Counted from the stretch's first letter, positions 35,992 to 45,234 are shown. The stretch: 64,000 nt of DNA from Betaproteobacteria bacterium (GCA_029884335.1 JAOUIA010000001.1:1-64000); one strand, 5' to 3'. Translations and numbers: made by a program. The notes: generated from the sequence alone by a model not told the origin.

Positions 35992-36948
35992 ATGGACTTC
36001 GCACGGGCGGAGGCGAACAGGCCGAAGGTCACGGTGACCGAAGTGGGAACGCGCGACGGCTTCCAGGCCGAGCCGGTGTTCATCCCCACCGCGATCAAGG
36101 CCGAGGTGATCGACGCGCTCATCGGCGCCGGGGTGCGGCACGTCGAGGCGACGTCGTTCGTGAGCCCGCGCGCCGTCCCGCAGCTCGCCGACGCCCACGA
36201 GGTGCTGGCGCTCCTGCAGCGCAGAGCCGAAGCGCACGTCGCCGCGCTGGTGCCCAACGCCCGGGGCGCGGAGCGGGCGCTGGGGGCGGGCGTGGAGGAG
36301 ATGGTCTGCTTCGTCTCGGCGAGCGAGACGCACAACGGCAAGAATCTCAATGCGACCATTGCGCAATCGCTTGCCAACGTGGGCGAGGTCGCGCAGGTGG
36401 CGGCCGGGCGCCCGGTCGCGCTGCGCGGCGCCGTGGCCTGCGCGTTCGGCTGCCCGTTCGAGGGCGACGTCGCCGTGGGCGCCGTGCTGCGCATCGCGGA
36501 GGCCTACGCGGCGCTGGGCATCGACCGCCTCACGCTGGGCGACACGACGGGAATGGCCACGCCGCCGATCGTGACGCGCGTGCTTCAGGCCCTAGGCGAG
36601 CGGCTGCCGCGCATGCGCGTGGCGCTGCACTTCCACAACACGCGTGGCGCGGGGCTCGCCAACGTGCTGGTCGGGCTCGACCTCGGCGTGCGCGAGTTCG
36701 AGTCGTCGATCGGGGGGCTGGGCGGATGCCCGTTCGCGCCCGGCGCGACGGGCAACGTCTGCACCGAGGACCTCGTCTACCTGCTGGAGGAGTCCGGCTT
36801 CGACACGGGTGTGGACCTTGACGCGCTGATCCGGGTGGCGCAGCGTGTCGAGGCGATCGTGGGCCGGGCGCTGCCGGGGCAGGTGATGAAGGCCGGCCCG
36901 CGGCTCCGGCGTTACGATCCGGCCGCCGCGCGCCGCGCGACGGGGTAG
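35992..36948 (+). CDS. Hydroxymethylglutaryl-CoA lyase-like enzyme
   Basis: 318 aa DRE-TIM metallolyase. EVGTRDGFQAE (about 17-27) carries the Arg/Asp pair, and HFHNTRGAG holds metal-binding His residues. GGLGGCPFAPGATGNVCTEDLVYLL (about 238-262) is the HMGL loop with the active Cys. It cleaves 3-hydroxy-3-methylglutaryl-CoA or related acyl-CoA esters to acetyl-CoA plus a keto product. Twelve nt after the CoA-transferase, suggesting sequential action on the same CoA ester. Confidence 0.92.
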   Translation: MDFARAEANRPKVTVTEVGTRDGFQAEPVFIPTAIKAEVIDALIGAGVRHVEATSFVSPRAVPQLADAHEVLALLQRRAEAHVAALVPNARGAERALGAGVEEMVCFVSASETHNGKNLNATIAQSLANVGEVAQVAAGRPVALRGAVACAFGCPFEGDVAVGAVLRIAEAYAALGIDRLTLGDTTGMATPPIVTRVLQALGERLPRMRVALHFHNTRGAGLANVLVGLDLGVREFESSIGGLGGCPFAPGATGNVCTEDLVYLLEESGFDTGVDLDALIRVAQRVEAIVGRALPGQVMKAGPRLRRYDPAAARRATG

Positions 36949-36980
36949 GCGGGGTCAGCAGGGTCCAGAGGAGGCGCGCC

Positions 36981-39900
36981 ATGCTTGAGGTCGCATCGCC
37001 GGCGCTTTGCGAGGTCGCCCTCGACGACAAGTACGTGCTCGAGCGCGGCCGCGTGTACCTGACCGGCATCCAGGCGCTCGCGCGGCTGATGATCGTGCAG
37101 CGCCGCCGCGACGCTGCGCTGGGCTGGAACACGGCGGGCTACGTCTCCGGCTTCCAGGGCTCGCCGCTCAACAACGTCGACAAGACGATGTGGGAGGCCG
37201 AAGCGCTGCTGAACGCGAACGGCATCCGCTTCCAGCCGGGGCAGAACGAGGAGCTCGCGGTGATGGGCGTGTGGGGCGCGCAGCAGGTCGCGCTCGACCC
37301 GCGCGCGAAGGTGGGCGGGGTGTTCGCGCTGTGGTACGGCAAGTGGGCGGGGCTGGCCCGCAGCGGCGACGCGCTGCTGCACGGCAATCACGCCGGCGCG
37401 TCGCCGAAGGGCGGCGTGCTGCTGGTCTGCGGCGACGACCACATGGCGCGCAGCTCGACCATCGCCACGCAGAGCGAGACGATGCTGAGCTCGCCGATGA
37501 TCCCGGTGCTCGCCCCCACCGGCGTGCAGGAGTACCTCGACCTCGGCCTTCACGGCTTCGCGATGTCGCGCTACTCCGGCTCGTGGGTCGCGTTCAAGGC
37601 GCTCGACGACACGATCGAGTGCTCGGCGTCGGTGCACGTCGACCCCGCGCGCGTGGACATCCGCCTGCCCGAGGACTTCACGCCGCCGCCGGGGGCCCTC
37701 GGTCTGCGGCTGCCCGACCAGCCGCTGACGATGGAGCGGCGCATCCACGAGCAGCGCCTGCCGGCCGTGCTCGCCTACGTGCGCGCGAACCGGCTCAACC
37801 GCGTCACGCTCGACAGCCCGCTGCCGCGGCTGGGCATCGTCGCGGCGGGCAAGAGCTACCTCGACGTCCTGCAGGCGCTCGACCACCTCCGTATCGACGA
37901 GCGCGAGGCGGCGCGGCTGGGCCTGCGCCTGCTCAAGGTCGGCGTGACCTGGCCGCTGGAGCCGCAGTCGCTGCACGCGTTCGCGCTGGGACTCGAGGAG
38001 ATCGTCGTCGTCGAGGAGAAGCGGCCGATCCTCGAGGAGCAGATCCGCTGCCTGCTCTACCACTGGCCGGACGGCAGGCGGCCGCGCGTGCTCGGCAAGC
38101 GCGCCGAGGACGGCAGCGCGGCGCCGTGGCTGTTCCCGCCCACCGGGGAGCTGCGCGCCGAGCCGATCGCGCTGGCGATCGCGCAGCGCATCGCCCGCTA
38201 CGCGCCGGGCGCGGCGCTGGACGAGCGCGTCCGCTGGCTCGAAGCGAAGGAGGCCTCGCTCGCGAAGCCGTCGCTGTCGCCGCAGCTGCGGGGCTACCTC
38301 GCCGACGCGGGCCGCGTGCCGTACTTCTGCTCGGGCTGCCCGCACAACACGTCGACGCGCGTGCCGGAAGGCAGCGCGGCGATCGCGGGCGTGGGCTGCC
38401 ACTTCATGGCGACCTACATCTTCCCGGGCACGAAGATCTTCTCGCCGATGGGCTGCGAGGGCGCGGCGTGGGTGGGCCAGGCGCCGTTCACGGACACGCC
38501 GCACATCTTCGCCAACATGGGCGACGGCACCTACTACCACTCGGGGCTGCTGTCGATCCGCGCGGCGGTGTCCGCGCGCTCCCGCATCACGTTCAAGATC
38601 CTCTACAACGACGCCACGGCCGCGACCGGCGGCCAGCGCCTGCCCGCGCAGCTCTCGGTGCCCGCCGTCACGCGCCAGCTCGAGGCCGAGGGCGTGGCGC
38701 AGATCGTCGTGGTGACCGACCAGCCGGACAAGTACGGACGCGACGCGCCGTTCGCCAGGGGCGTGACGGTGCGCCACCGCGACCACCTCGACGCCGTGCA
38801 GCGCGAGCTCGCGCGAGTCGACGGCGTCACTGTGCTCGTCTACGACCAGACCTGCGCGGCCGAGAAGCGGCGCCGCCGCAAGCGCGGCCGCTTCCCCGAC
38901 CCCGCGCGCCGCTCGTTCGTCAACACGCGCGTGTGCGAGGGTTGCGGCGACTGCGGCGTCAAGTCGAACTGCGTGTCCGTGCTGCCGGTGGAGACCGAGT
39001 TCGGCCGCAAGCGCGCCATCGACCAGACGCACTGCAACAAGGACTTCTCCTGCCAGAACGGCTTCTGCCCGAGCTTCGTGTCGGTCGAGGGCGGGCGGCT
39101 GCGGCGCGGTCAGGCGCTCGAGGCGGAGGGGCAGCTGTTCGACGCGCTTCCGCACCCCGCGCTGCCCCCGCTGGACCGGAGCTGGTCGATCGTCGTGGCC
39201 GGCGTGGGCGGCACCGGCATCATCACCGTCGGCGCGCTGCTCGGCATGGCCGCGCACCTCGAGGGCAAGGGCGTGTCGGTGCTCGACATGACCGGCGTGG
39301 CGCAGAAGGGCGGGGCGGTCACGACCTACGTGAAGATCGGCGCGACGCCCGAGTCGATCCACACGGTGCGCATCGCCGCCGGCGAGGCCGACGCCGTCAT
39401 CGGCGCCGACGTGCTGTGCACGGCCGAGAACGCGATCCTCAATCGCGTGAAGCGCGGCGTCACGCGTGCCGTGATCAACGCCAACCGCAGTCCCACGGTG
39501 GCGTTCATCCGGCAGCCCGACCTCGTCACGCCGTGGGAGGCGATGGAGGAGGGGCTGCGCGAGGCGATCGGGGGGGAGGGCGTGCGCTTCGTCGATGCCA
39601 CGCGGCTGACCACTGCGTTGACGGGCGACGGCGTGGCCGCCAACCTGTTCCTGCTGGGCCATGCGTGGCAGATGGGCCTGGTGCCGCTCTCGGCCGCCGC
39701 CATCGACCGCGCGATCGAGCTCAACGGCACCGCGGTCGAGGCGAACCGGCGCGCATTCGCGTGGGGCCGGCTCGCCTGTCACGACCCGGCGCGCGTCGAG
39801 CGCGCCGCGACGCCGCCACCGGCTGCGACGGCGAGCGATCGCGCGCTCTCGGCCACGCTCGACGAGGCGATCGCGCGCCGCGTCGCCTACCTCGCGGCCT

Positions 39901-40517
39901 ACCAGGACGACGCATACGCGCTGCGCTACCGCGCGCTGGTCGAGCGTGTCCGCGCGGCCGAGCAGCCGCTTGCGCGCGGCCACCGCCTCGCCGAAGCGGT
40001 CGCGCGCAACTACTTCCGGCTGCTCGCGGTCAAGGACGAGTACGAGGTCGCGCGCCTGTACACCGACGGCGAGTTCGAGCGCGAGGTCGCCTCGGCGTTC
40101 GAGGGCGACTACCGCATCGCCTATCACTTCGCGCCGCCGCTGTGGGCAAAGCCGGATCCGGTCACGGGCGTTCCGCGCAAGCGCCGCTACGGGCCCTGGA
40201 TGCGGCCGCTGCTCGCGCTGCTCGCGCGCCTCAAGGGACTGCGCGGAACCCCGTTCGACGTGTTCGGCTACAGCGCCGAGCGGCGCGTCGAGCGGCAGCT
40301 CGCCGCCGACTACGAGAAGCGCATCGGCGAGCTGTTGCGAACGCTGAGCGGCGAGTCGCTCGACGTGGCCGTGGAGATAGCGTCGCTGCGGGAGACGATC
40401 CGCGGCTACGGGCACGTGAAGCTCGCGAGCGTCGAAGACGCGCGCAAGCGCGAGGCCGAGCTGATCGCGGGGCTGCGCGTGCCGGCGGCGAGGCGCATGC
40501 CACTCGCCGCGGACTAG
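36981..40517 (+). CDS. Fused indolepyruvate ferredoxin oxidoreductase-like protein (2-oxoacid:acceptor oxidoreductase)
   Basis: 1178 aa, the usual length of the proteobacterial fused form. Residues about 15-430 are the pyrimidine/IorA-like domain (GYVSGFQGSPLNNVDK, FQPGQNEELAVMGVWGAQQ). About 445-600 is the thiamine-diphosphate-binding region (NMGDGTYYHSG). A Cys-rich Fe-S segment CEGCGDCGVKSNC follows at about 653-665. From about 735 comes the IorB/gamma-type domain (VAGVGGTGIITVGALLGMAAH). Oxidatively decarboxylates a 2-oxoacid to an acyl-CoA. Starts 32 nt after the HMGL-like gene, so it may form the CoA ester used by the mutase locus. Confidence 0.92.
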   Translation: MLEVASPALCEVALDDKYVLERGRVYLTGIQALARLMIVQRRRDAALGWNTAGYVSGFQGSPLNNVDKTMWEAEALLNANGIRFQPGQNEELAVMGVWGAQQVALDPRAKVGGVFALWYGKWAGLARSGDALLHGNHAGASPKGGVLLVCGDDHMARSSTIATQSETMLSSPMIPVLAPTGVQEYLDLGLHGFAMSRYSGSWVAFKALDDTIECSASVHVDPARVDIRLPEDFTPPPGALGLRLPDQPLTMERRIHEQRLPAVLAYVRANRLNRVTLDSPLPRLGIVAAGKSYLDVLQALDHLRIDEREAARLGLRLLKVGVTWPLEPQSLHAFALGLEEIVVVEEKRPILEEQIRCLLYHWPDGRRPRVLGKRAEDGSAAPWLFPPTGELRAEPIALAIAQRIARYAPGAALDERVRWLEAKEASLAKPSLSPQLRGYLADAGRVPYFCSGCPHNTSTRVPEGSAAIAGVGCHFMATYIFPGTKIFSPMGCEGAAWVGQAPFTDTPHIFANMGDGTYYHSGLLSIRAAVSARSRITFKILYNDATAATGGQRLPAQLSVPAVTRQLEAEGVAQIVVVTDQPDKYGRDAPFARGVTVRHRDHLDAVQRELARVDGVTVLVYDQTCAAEKRRRRKRGRFPDPARRSFVNTRVCEGCGDCGVKSNCVSVLPVETEFGRKRAIDQTHCNKDFSCQNGFCPSFVSVEGGRLRRGQALEAEGQLFDALPHPALPPLDRSWSIVVAGVGGTGIITVGALLGMAAHLEGKGVSVLDMTGVAQKGGAVTTYVKIGATPESIHTVRIAAGEADAVIGADVLCTAENAILNRVKRGVTRAVINANRSPTVAFIRQPDLVTPWEAMEEGLREAIGGEGVRFVDATRLTTALTGDGVAANLFLLGHAWQMGLVPLSAAAIDRAIELNGTAVEANRRAFAWGRLACHDPARVERAATPPPAATASDRALSATLDEAIARRVAYLAAYQDDAYALRYRALVERVRAAEQPLARGHRLAEAVARNYFRLLAVKDEYEVARLYTDGEFEREVASAFEGDYRIAYHFAPPLWAKPDPVTGVPRKRRYGPWMRPLLALLARLKGLRGTPFDVFGYSAERRVERQLAADYEKRIGELLRTLSGESLDVAVEIASLRETIRGYGHVKLASVEDARKREAELIAGLRVPAARRMPLAAD

Positions 40518-40559
40518 CCTGCCCGGGATCGGCTACGCAACATCGTCGAGAGCACACCG

Positions 40560-41561
40560 GTGTCCTCGCTCCGAGACCCCCGGCGGCGCATCCTGCTGGC
40601 CGCGACCGCGACGCTGCTCGTGCCCGCGCTGCGCGCCCAGCAGCCGCGCAAGAGCGCGCGCATCGGCATCGTCTTCAACAGCTTCCGGCTCGCCGACGTG
40701 CAGGGCGACAAGCCCGTCGAGCCGGTGATGCGCGAGTTTCTCGCGGGCTTGCGCGAGCACGGCTGGATCGAGGGCACGAACATCGTCGTCGAGCGCCGCA
40801 GCGCCGAAGGGAAGCTCGAGCGGCTGGAGTCGATCGTGCGCGAGCTGGTTGCGCTTCCCGTCGACGTCATCGTGACCGCGGGGCACGCGGCGACGGTTGC
40901 CGCACGCAAGGTGACTGCGACCGTGCCGATCGTGTCGTCGGGCATGACATCCCCGGTCGAGAACGGACTCGTGGCGAGCCTCGCCCGTCCCGGCGGCAAC
41001 GTCACCGGGACCGTGCCTTCGTTCGGTTCGGAGACCGCCGTCAAGCGCCTCGAGCTGCTGCGCGAGCTCCTGCCTGCAGCGAAACGCGTCGTGTACTTCG
41101 GCACGAGGACGGCGGACGAGGTGCCGGCCGAGGTTCGCGCTGCCGCGACAGGCATTGGTCTGACGCTGGTCTACGTCGACGCGGGCCTGCCGCGCCTCGA
41201 AACGGGGCTGGCGCAGGCGGAGAAGGAGCGCCCCGACGCCCTGATGGCTGTCCCGACCGTGCCGCTGTATCCCCACCAGCGCGCGATAGTCGCCTTTGCC
41301 GCGCGGACGCGCCTCCCCGACATCTACGGCTTCTCGGAAGCCGTCGAGGCCGGGGGGCTCGCATCGTTCGGCGGCGACACGGCGGACGCGTGGCACCGCG
41401 TAGCTCGCTACGTGCACCGCATCCTGCAAGGGGCGAAACCGGGGGACCTGCCCATCGAAAAGACGGACCGCTACAAGCTGCTGGTCAACCGGACGCGGGC
41501 GCGCGCCCTGGGCATCGCCATCCCGACGGCGCTCGCCCAGCGCGCCGAGATCGTCGAATAG
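40560..41561 (+). CDS. ABC transporter substrate-binding protein, TrpX/pfam04392 type
   Basis: 333 aa from a GTG start. N-terminal secretion signal contains a twin Arg cluster (RDPRRRILLAATATLLVPALRAQ). RIGIVFNSF, GLREHGWIEGTNIVVERRSAEGK, PVDVIVTAGHAATVAARK and VASLARPGGNVTG are characteristic of this family. No matching permease or ATPase is adjacent. Same strand as the acyl-CoA genes, 42 nt after the oxidoreductase. Confidence 0.88.
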   Translation: MSSLRDPRRRILLAATATLLVPALRAQQPRKSARIGIVFNSFRLADVQGDKPVEPVMREFLAGLREHGWIEGTNIVVERRSAEGKLERLESIVRELVALPVDVIVTAGHAATVAARKVTATVPIVSSGMTSPVENGLVASLARPGGNVTGTVPSFGSETAVKRLELLRELLPAAKRVVYFGTRTADEVPAEVRAAATGIGLTLVYVDAGLPRLETGLAQAEKERPDALMAVPTVPLYPHQRAIVAFAARTRLPDIYGFSEAVEAGGLASFGGDTADAWHRVARYVHRILQGAKPGDLPIEKTDRYKLLVNRTRARALGIAIPTALAQRAEIVE

Positions 41562-41627
41562 AACGGGGCCGGATCCGCCGCATCGGCGCCATCGGGCCGA
41601 TGCGACGGAACCGGCCCCGGCGGGGCG

Positions 41628-42461
41628 TCAGACGCCGTTCTTGACGCGCAGGTCGCGCAGGTACTTGTCGAGCGCCTGTGCCTGCATGCGCTGCTGGATC
41701 TGCGGGCGCACTTCCTCGAACGGCGGCACCTTGGCGTCGCGGACGTCGTCCACGCGGATCACGTGCCAGCCGAACGGCGACTGCACCGGCTGCGGCGTGA
41801 ACTTGCCCTTCTCGACCTTCACCATGGCGTCGGAGAACGGCTTCACGAAGTTGCCCGGCGCGGCCCAGTCGAGGTCGCCGCCGCGGTCCTTGCTGCCCGG
41901 ATCCTTGCTGCGCTGCTTGGCGATCTCGTCGAACTTCTGGCCCTTCTGGAGGTCGGCGATCACCTGCTTCGCCTCGTCCTCCTTCTCGACCAGGATGTGC
42001 GCGACCTTGTACTCCTTGTCGCCCATCTGCTTCTTGATGTTCTCGTACTCGCTGCGCACGGCCGCCTCGGGCACCGGGTTCGCCTTCACCCAGTCGTTGA
42101 CGTAGGCGCGCACCAGCACGGTCTGCGACGCGAGGTCCATTTGCGTCTTGACCTCGTCCTGCTTGTCGAGGCCCTTCTTCTTCGCCTCGGTGACGAGCAG
42201 CGAGCGCGTGTTGAGCTCCTCGCGCACGGCGCCGCGCAGCTCGGCGTTGTCCGGCTGGCCCTGCGCCATGCGCTCGCGCAGCAGGAGGTCGAATTGCCCC
42301 TGCGAGTAGAGCGTCTTGCCCTGCGCGGCGGCGGGAGCGGCGGCAGGCGCCGCGGCAGCGGGCTTCGGCGCGGCGGGCTTGGGCGCGGCCTGCTGGGCGT
42401 GCAGCGCGGTCACCGGGAAGAGCGCAGCCAGCACGGCAGCCGCGATACGGGTCTTGTTCAT
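41628..42461 (-). CDS. Periplasmic parvulin-type peptidylprolyl isomerase
   Basis: 277 aa. Signal peptide about 1-22, then a Pro/Ala-rich linker (about 24-48). A SurA-N-like helical region precedes the rotamase domain (about 150-250; VAHILVEKEDEAKQVIADLQKG, KDRGGDLDWAAPGNFVKPFSDAM, VQSPFGWHVIRV). Assists outer-membrane protein folding. Third gene in the yciB-bolA-parvulin order conserved in betaproteobacteria. Confidence 0.94.
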   Translation of the reverse strand: MNKTRIAAAVLAALFPVTALHAQQAAPKPAAPKPAAAAPAAAPAAAQGKTLYSQGQFDLLLRERMAQGQPDNAELRGAVREELNTRSLLVTEAKKKGLDKQDEVKTQMDLASQTVLVRAYVNDWVKANPVPEAAVRSEYENIKKQMGDKEYKVAHILVEKEDEAKQVIADLQKGQKFDEIAKQRSKDPGSKDRGGDLDWAAPGNFVKPFSDAMVKVEKGKFTPQPVQSPFGWHVIRVDDVRDAKVPPFEEVRPQIQQRMQAQALDKYLRDLRVKNGV

Positions 42462-42480
42462 GGAGCCTTCCTCGTGGGAG

Positions 42481-42762
42481 TTAGTCGGGGAATTCCTCGG
42501 GCGCGTAGGCCTGGATGGCGAGCGCGTGGACCGGATGGGGAATCATGTCGCCGACGCGGTCGAGCACCGCGCGGTGCCGGGCGAGCCGCGATTGGCCGCA
42601 GAACGCCTTCGACACGATGACCAGCGAAAAGTGCCCGCCCCCGCCGGCCGCGCCCGCGTGGCCCGCGTGGTCGGCGGAGTCGTCGGCGAGGTCGAGCAGC
42701 AGGGGGTCGAGCGGGGCGAGCCGCGCGCGCAGCTCCGCGGCGAGGGCGCCAGAGGCTCTCAC
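42481..42762 (-). CDS. bolA: BolA-family protein
   Basis: 93 aa from a GTG at 42762 whose codon overlaps the yciB TGA (GTGA), indicating coupling. BolA fold with FSLVIVSKAFCGQSRLARHRAVLDRVGD and the C-terminal HALAIQAYAPEEF. His/Cys candidates for Fe-S binding with monothiol glutaredoxin are present. An Ala/Gly/His-rich insert (SADHAGHAGAAGGGGH) sits before the core. Confidence 0.88.
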   Translation of the reverse strand: MRASGALAAELRARLAPLDPLLLDLADDSADHAGHAGAAGGGGHFSLVIVSKAFCGQSRLARHRAVLDRVGDMIPHPVHALAIQAYAPEEFPD

Positions 42763-43292
42763 GAGCGCTCCTCCTGCGGCATGTGCCTCGCCAGCCACAC
42801 CCCCTGCGCGAGCGCGAAGGCGAGGAACAGGCCGATGCCGCCCCAAACCTTGAAGTTCACCCACGCCTCGGTGGAGAAGTGGAACGCGACGTACCAGTTG
42901 GCGATCGCCATCGCGGCGAAGAACGCGACCCAGGACCACGTCACGCCCGACCACACGGCGGCGGGCAGCGTGACGCCCTTGAGCAGCGCCGCGATCCAGT
43001 CGCGGCGGAACGCGAGCTTGCCCACGGCCAGGACGCCGCCGAACAGCGCGTAGAGGACCGTGGGCTTCCACTTGATGAACGTCTCGTCCTGCAGCAGCAG
43101 CGTCGCCCCGCCGAACACGCCGATGATCGCCAGCGACAGCCAGTGCACGGCCGAGACCGTGCCGCGCGCCTTGAAGTACGCGATCTGCACGACGGAGGCC
43201 GCGATCGCCACCGCGGTGGCGACGTAGATGCCCTGCCACTTGAAGGCGACGAAGAACAGGATCAGCGGCAGGTAGTCGGCGAAGAACTGCAT
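42759..43292 (-). CDS. yciB: Inner-membrane septation protein YciB
   Basis: 177 aa with five to six membrane helices. Starts MQFFADYLPLILFFVAFKW and has FIKWKPTVLYALFGGVLAVG and the NWYVAFHFSTEAWVNFKVWG motif near the end. Involved in cell-envelope synthesis and division. A TATAAT on the minus strand at 43324-43319 lies 27 nt upstream and is a likely -10. Confidence 0.95.
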   Translation of the reverse strand: MQFFADYLPLILFFVAFKWQGIYVATAVAIAASVVQIAYFKARGTVSAVHWLSLAIIGVFGGATLLLQDETFIKWKPTVLYALFGGVLAVGKLAFRRDWIAALLKGVTLPAAVWSGVTWSWVAFFAAMAIANWYVAFHFSTEAWVNFKVWGGIGLFLAFALAQGVWLARHMPQEERS

Positions 43293-43318
43293 GGGCCCTG
43301 GACGGACGAAAACCGCCC

Positions 43319-43324
43319 ATTATA
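43319..43324 (-). promoter_or_regulatory. -10 hexamer TATAAT upstream of yciB
   Basis: Perfect TATAAT read on the minus strand, 26 nt before the yciB ATG; probable promoter of the yciB-bolA-parvulin operon. The -35 region is not conserved. Confidence 0.4.
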
Positions 43325-43383
43325 CCGGGGGATGGGGGGCGGCTCTGCCGCCCGTCGCGCCCGGGCCGCCGCCGGGAGGCTAC

Positions 43384-44151
43384 CTAAGCCCGCCCGCGGG
43401 CGGCCGCGCTCCCGAGCAGGGCGCGCAGCCGCCGCCAGTCGAAAGACGATCCCGGATCGGTCTTGCGCCCCGGCGCGACGTCGCTGTGCCCGGCCAGGTG
43501 CGCGATCGGGTAGTGCCGCTGCAGCGCGCGAACCAGGCGCGCGAGGCGGGCGTACTGGCGCGCAGTGTAGGGTCGGGTGTCGGTGCCCTCGAGTTCGACG
43601 CCGATCGAGTAGTCGTTGCAGCGCTCGCGCCCGCGCCACGAGGACGCGCCGGCGTGCCAGGCGCGCATCGCGCAGGGCACGAACTGCACCACGGCGCCGT
43701 CGCGGCGAACGAGGAAGTGGGCGGAGACGCGCAGATCCGCGATGCCGGCGTAGTACGGGTGCGCGCGCGGGTCGAGCCGGTTGGTGAAGAGGCGTTCGAT
43801 CCCGTCGCCGCCGAACTCGCCGGGGGGCAGCGAGATGCCGTGGACGACGACCAGCGACACCCGCGTGCCCTCCGGACGGGCGTCGCAGTTGGGCGAGGGG
43901 CGCCGGCGCGCGCCGGCGAGCCACCCGGCAGCGTCCAGGCGCGGCCCCGCAGCCGGCGCCGCGGCCGACGGCGGGCGCAGCGCTATCAGTTCGGGGAGGC
44001 GGCGCGCACTGCGCCGCCGTGGGTGCGCACGCCCGGCGCGCGGGGGAACGGCATGACGGCTCCTCCTTGTGCAGGCAGCCCCCGGCGCGCTTGCCGCGGA
44101 GGCCGTCCTGCGAACGGGACCCAAGTTAGCATCATCGGCGCGGGCTTGCAC
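43384..44151 (-). CDS. ampD: 1,6-anhydro-N-acetylmuramyl-L-alanine amidase AmpD, start uncertain
   Basis: The AmpD domain is clear from about codon 72: LDAAGWL, RRPSPNCDARPEGTRVSLVVVHGISLPPGEFGG, the zinc His in VVVHG, NDYSIGVELEGTDT, and LAGHSDVAPGRKTDPG near the end. Recycles cell-wall muropeptides in the cytosol. The family normally starts just before LDAAGWL, but the only in-frame ATG is 44151, giving a 70-residue Arg/Ala-rich extension. A strong AAGGAGGAG followed by ATG at 44054 is in another frame and stops at 43986, so a frameshift, a sequencing error or a leader peptide is possible. Confidence 0.8.
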   Translation of the reverse strand: MQARADDANLGPVRRTASAASAPGAACTRRSRHAVPPRAGRAHPRRRSARRLPELIALRPPSAAAPAAGPRLDAAGWLAGARRRPSPNCDARPEGTRVSLVVVHGISLPPGEFGGDGIERLFTNRLDPRAHPYYAGIADLRVSAHFLVRRDGAVVQFVPCAMRAWHAGASSWRGRERCNDYSIGVELEGTDTRPYTARQYARLARLVRALQRHYPIAHLAGHSDVAPGRKTDPGSSFDWRRLRALLGSAAARGRA

Positions 44152-44266
44152 GGCGGAATAACCGCGCCGGCCGGGACGTTGACGCTATCGGCGGAGTGCG
44201 CGGAGAATGCCGCCCGGATCGCGACGGCGGCCATGTTGCTTTGCACAATCCAATGAGGGGAGAGTA

Positions 44267-44959
44267 ATGCACCGCACGATGAGGACGACGCTGGTCGCCA
44301 TGGCCTGTGCAACGGCGCTTTCCGGCTGCGCCGGCATGCAGGCGTGGCAGTCGGGCCCGCAGCACATGACGTTCTTCGTGACCAGCGTCAATCCGGGCAA
44401 GGGCGCCGACTTCGGCGGCATCGAGGGTGCGGACAGGCACTGCCAGTCCCTGGCGGCCGGCGCCGGCGCCGGGAGCCGCACGTGGCGCGCCTATCTCAGC
44501 ACGCAGGCCACCGGCGGCCTCACCGACAAGAACTACGTCAACGCGCGCGACCGCATCGGCGCAGGGCCGTGGCAGAACGCGAAGGGCGTGGTAATCGCGC
44601 GCAACGTGCAGGAGCTGCACTCGATGCGCAGCGCGCTGGTCAAGGAAACCGCGCTCGACGAGAAAGGCAACCTGGTGAAGGGGCGCACCGAGAAGCCGAA
44701 CGAGCACGACATTCTCACCGGCTCGCGGCCCGACGGCACCGCGTTCCCCGGCCCGCCGTTCGCCGACATGACCTGCGGCAACTGGACGAAGGGCGGCAAG
44801 GACGGCTCGGCGATGACCGGCCACCACGATCGCGCCGGACCGCTCGACGAGTCCTGGGCGCGCTCGTGGAACTCGGCGCACCCATCGCGCGGCTGCGACG
44901 TGGAGAGCCTGCGCTCGACCGGTGGAGCGGGGCTGCTCTACTGCTTCGCCACGAACTGA
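44267..44959 (+). CDS. Lipoprotein with lectin/endostatin-like domain
   Basis: 230 aa. Lipobox ALSGC with Cys21. The mature part contains MTFFVTSVNPGKGADFGGIEGADRHCQSLAAGAG followed by TWRAYLST, NARDRIGAGPWQN and a final Cys-containing AGLLYCFATN. This is the pattern of a bacterial C-type-lectin/endostatin-like fold found in uncharacterised lipoproteins. ATG preceded by AGGGGAGAG. No partner genes; likely periplasmic or surface-anchored. Confidence 0.75.
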   Translation: MHRTMRTTLVAMACATALSGCAGMQAWQSGPQHMTFFVTSVNPGKGADFGGIEGADRHCQSLAAGAGAGSRTWRAYLSTQATGGLTDKNYVNARDRIGAGPWQNAKGVVIARNVQELHSMRSALVKETALDEKGNLVKGRTEKPNEHDILTGSRPDGTAFPGPPFADMTCGNWTKGGKDGSAMTGHHDRAGPLDESWARSWNSAHPSRGCDVESLRSTGGAGLLYCFATN

Positions 44960-44990
44960 CGCCGCTGAGGCATCGTCCCCCTCACCCTGA

Positions 44991-45088
44991 CCCTCTCCCC
45001 CGTGCCGGGGGAGAGGGAACGGAGGCACTCGCGCCTGCGTGAGCGCGTCGCGGTGAGGGCAGCCCCCTCTCCCGCTTGCGGGAGAGGG
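44991..45088. repeat. Two CCCTCTCCC-family hairpins between convergent genes
   Basis: Hairpin 1 at 44991-45017 (CCCTCTCCCCCG over CGGGGGAGAGGG-like arms) and hairpin 2 at 45065-45088 (CCCTCTCCCGC / GCGGGAGAGGG). Flanking CTCACCC and GGAGTGAGGG extend the symmetry. The 275-bp gap between the lipoprotein gene and pilR holds nothing else recognised; the hairpins may terminate both transcripts. Confidence 0.8.
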
Positions 45089-45234
45089 TTGGAGTGAGGG
45101 CACTTCGGCCGCCTCCCTGACCCGTCTGCGGCGGTCGGGAACTGCGAGTGTCGGCGGCGACCGGGACTCGCCCTGCCGCGGATCCCGGTTGCGCTGCGCG
45201 GCAAGGGGGGCCCTCGTCGCGTGGCGGGCCCAAC

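Noticed and set aside
36912-40415. 1167-codon open frame antisense to the oxidoreductase fusion
   Set aside because: Same reason: a shadow frame opposite a gene with clear domain motifs.
43986-44054. 22-codon frame with strong ribosome site as a separate gene
   Set aside because: Too short and without family features; reported only as evidence on the ampD start problem.
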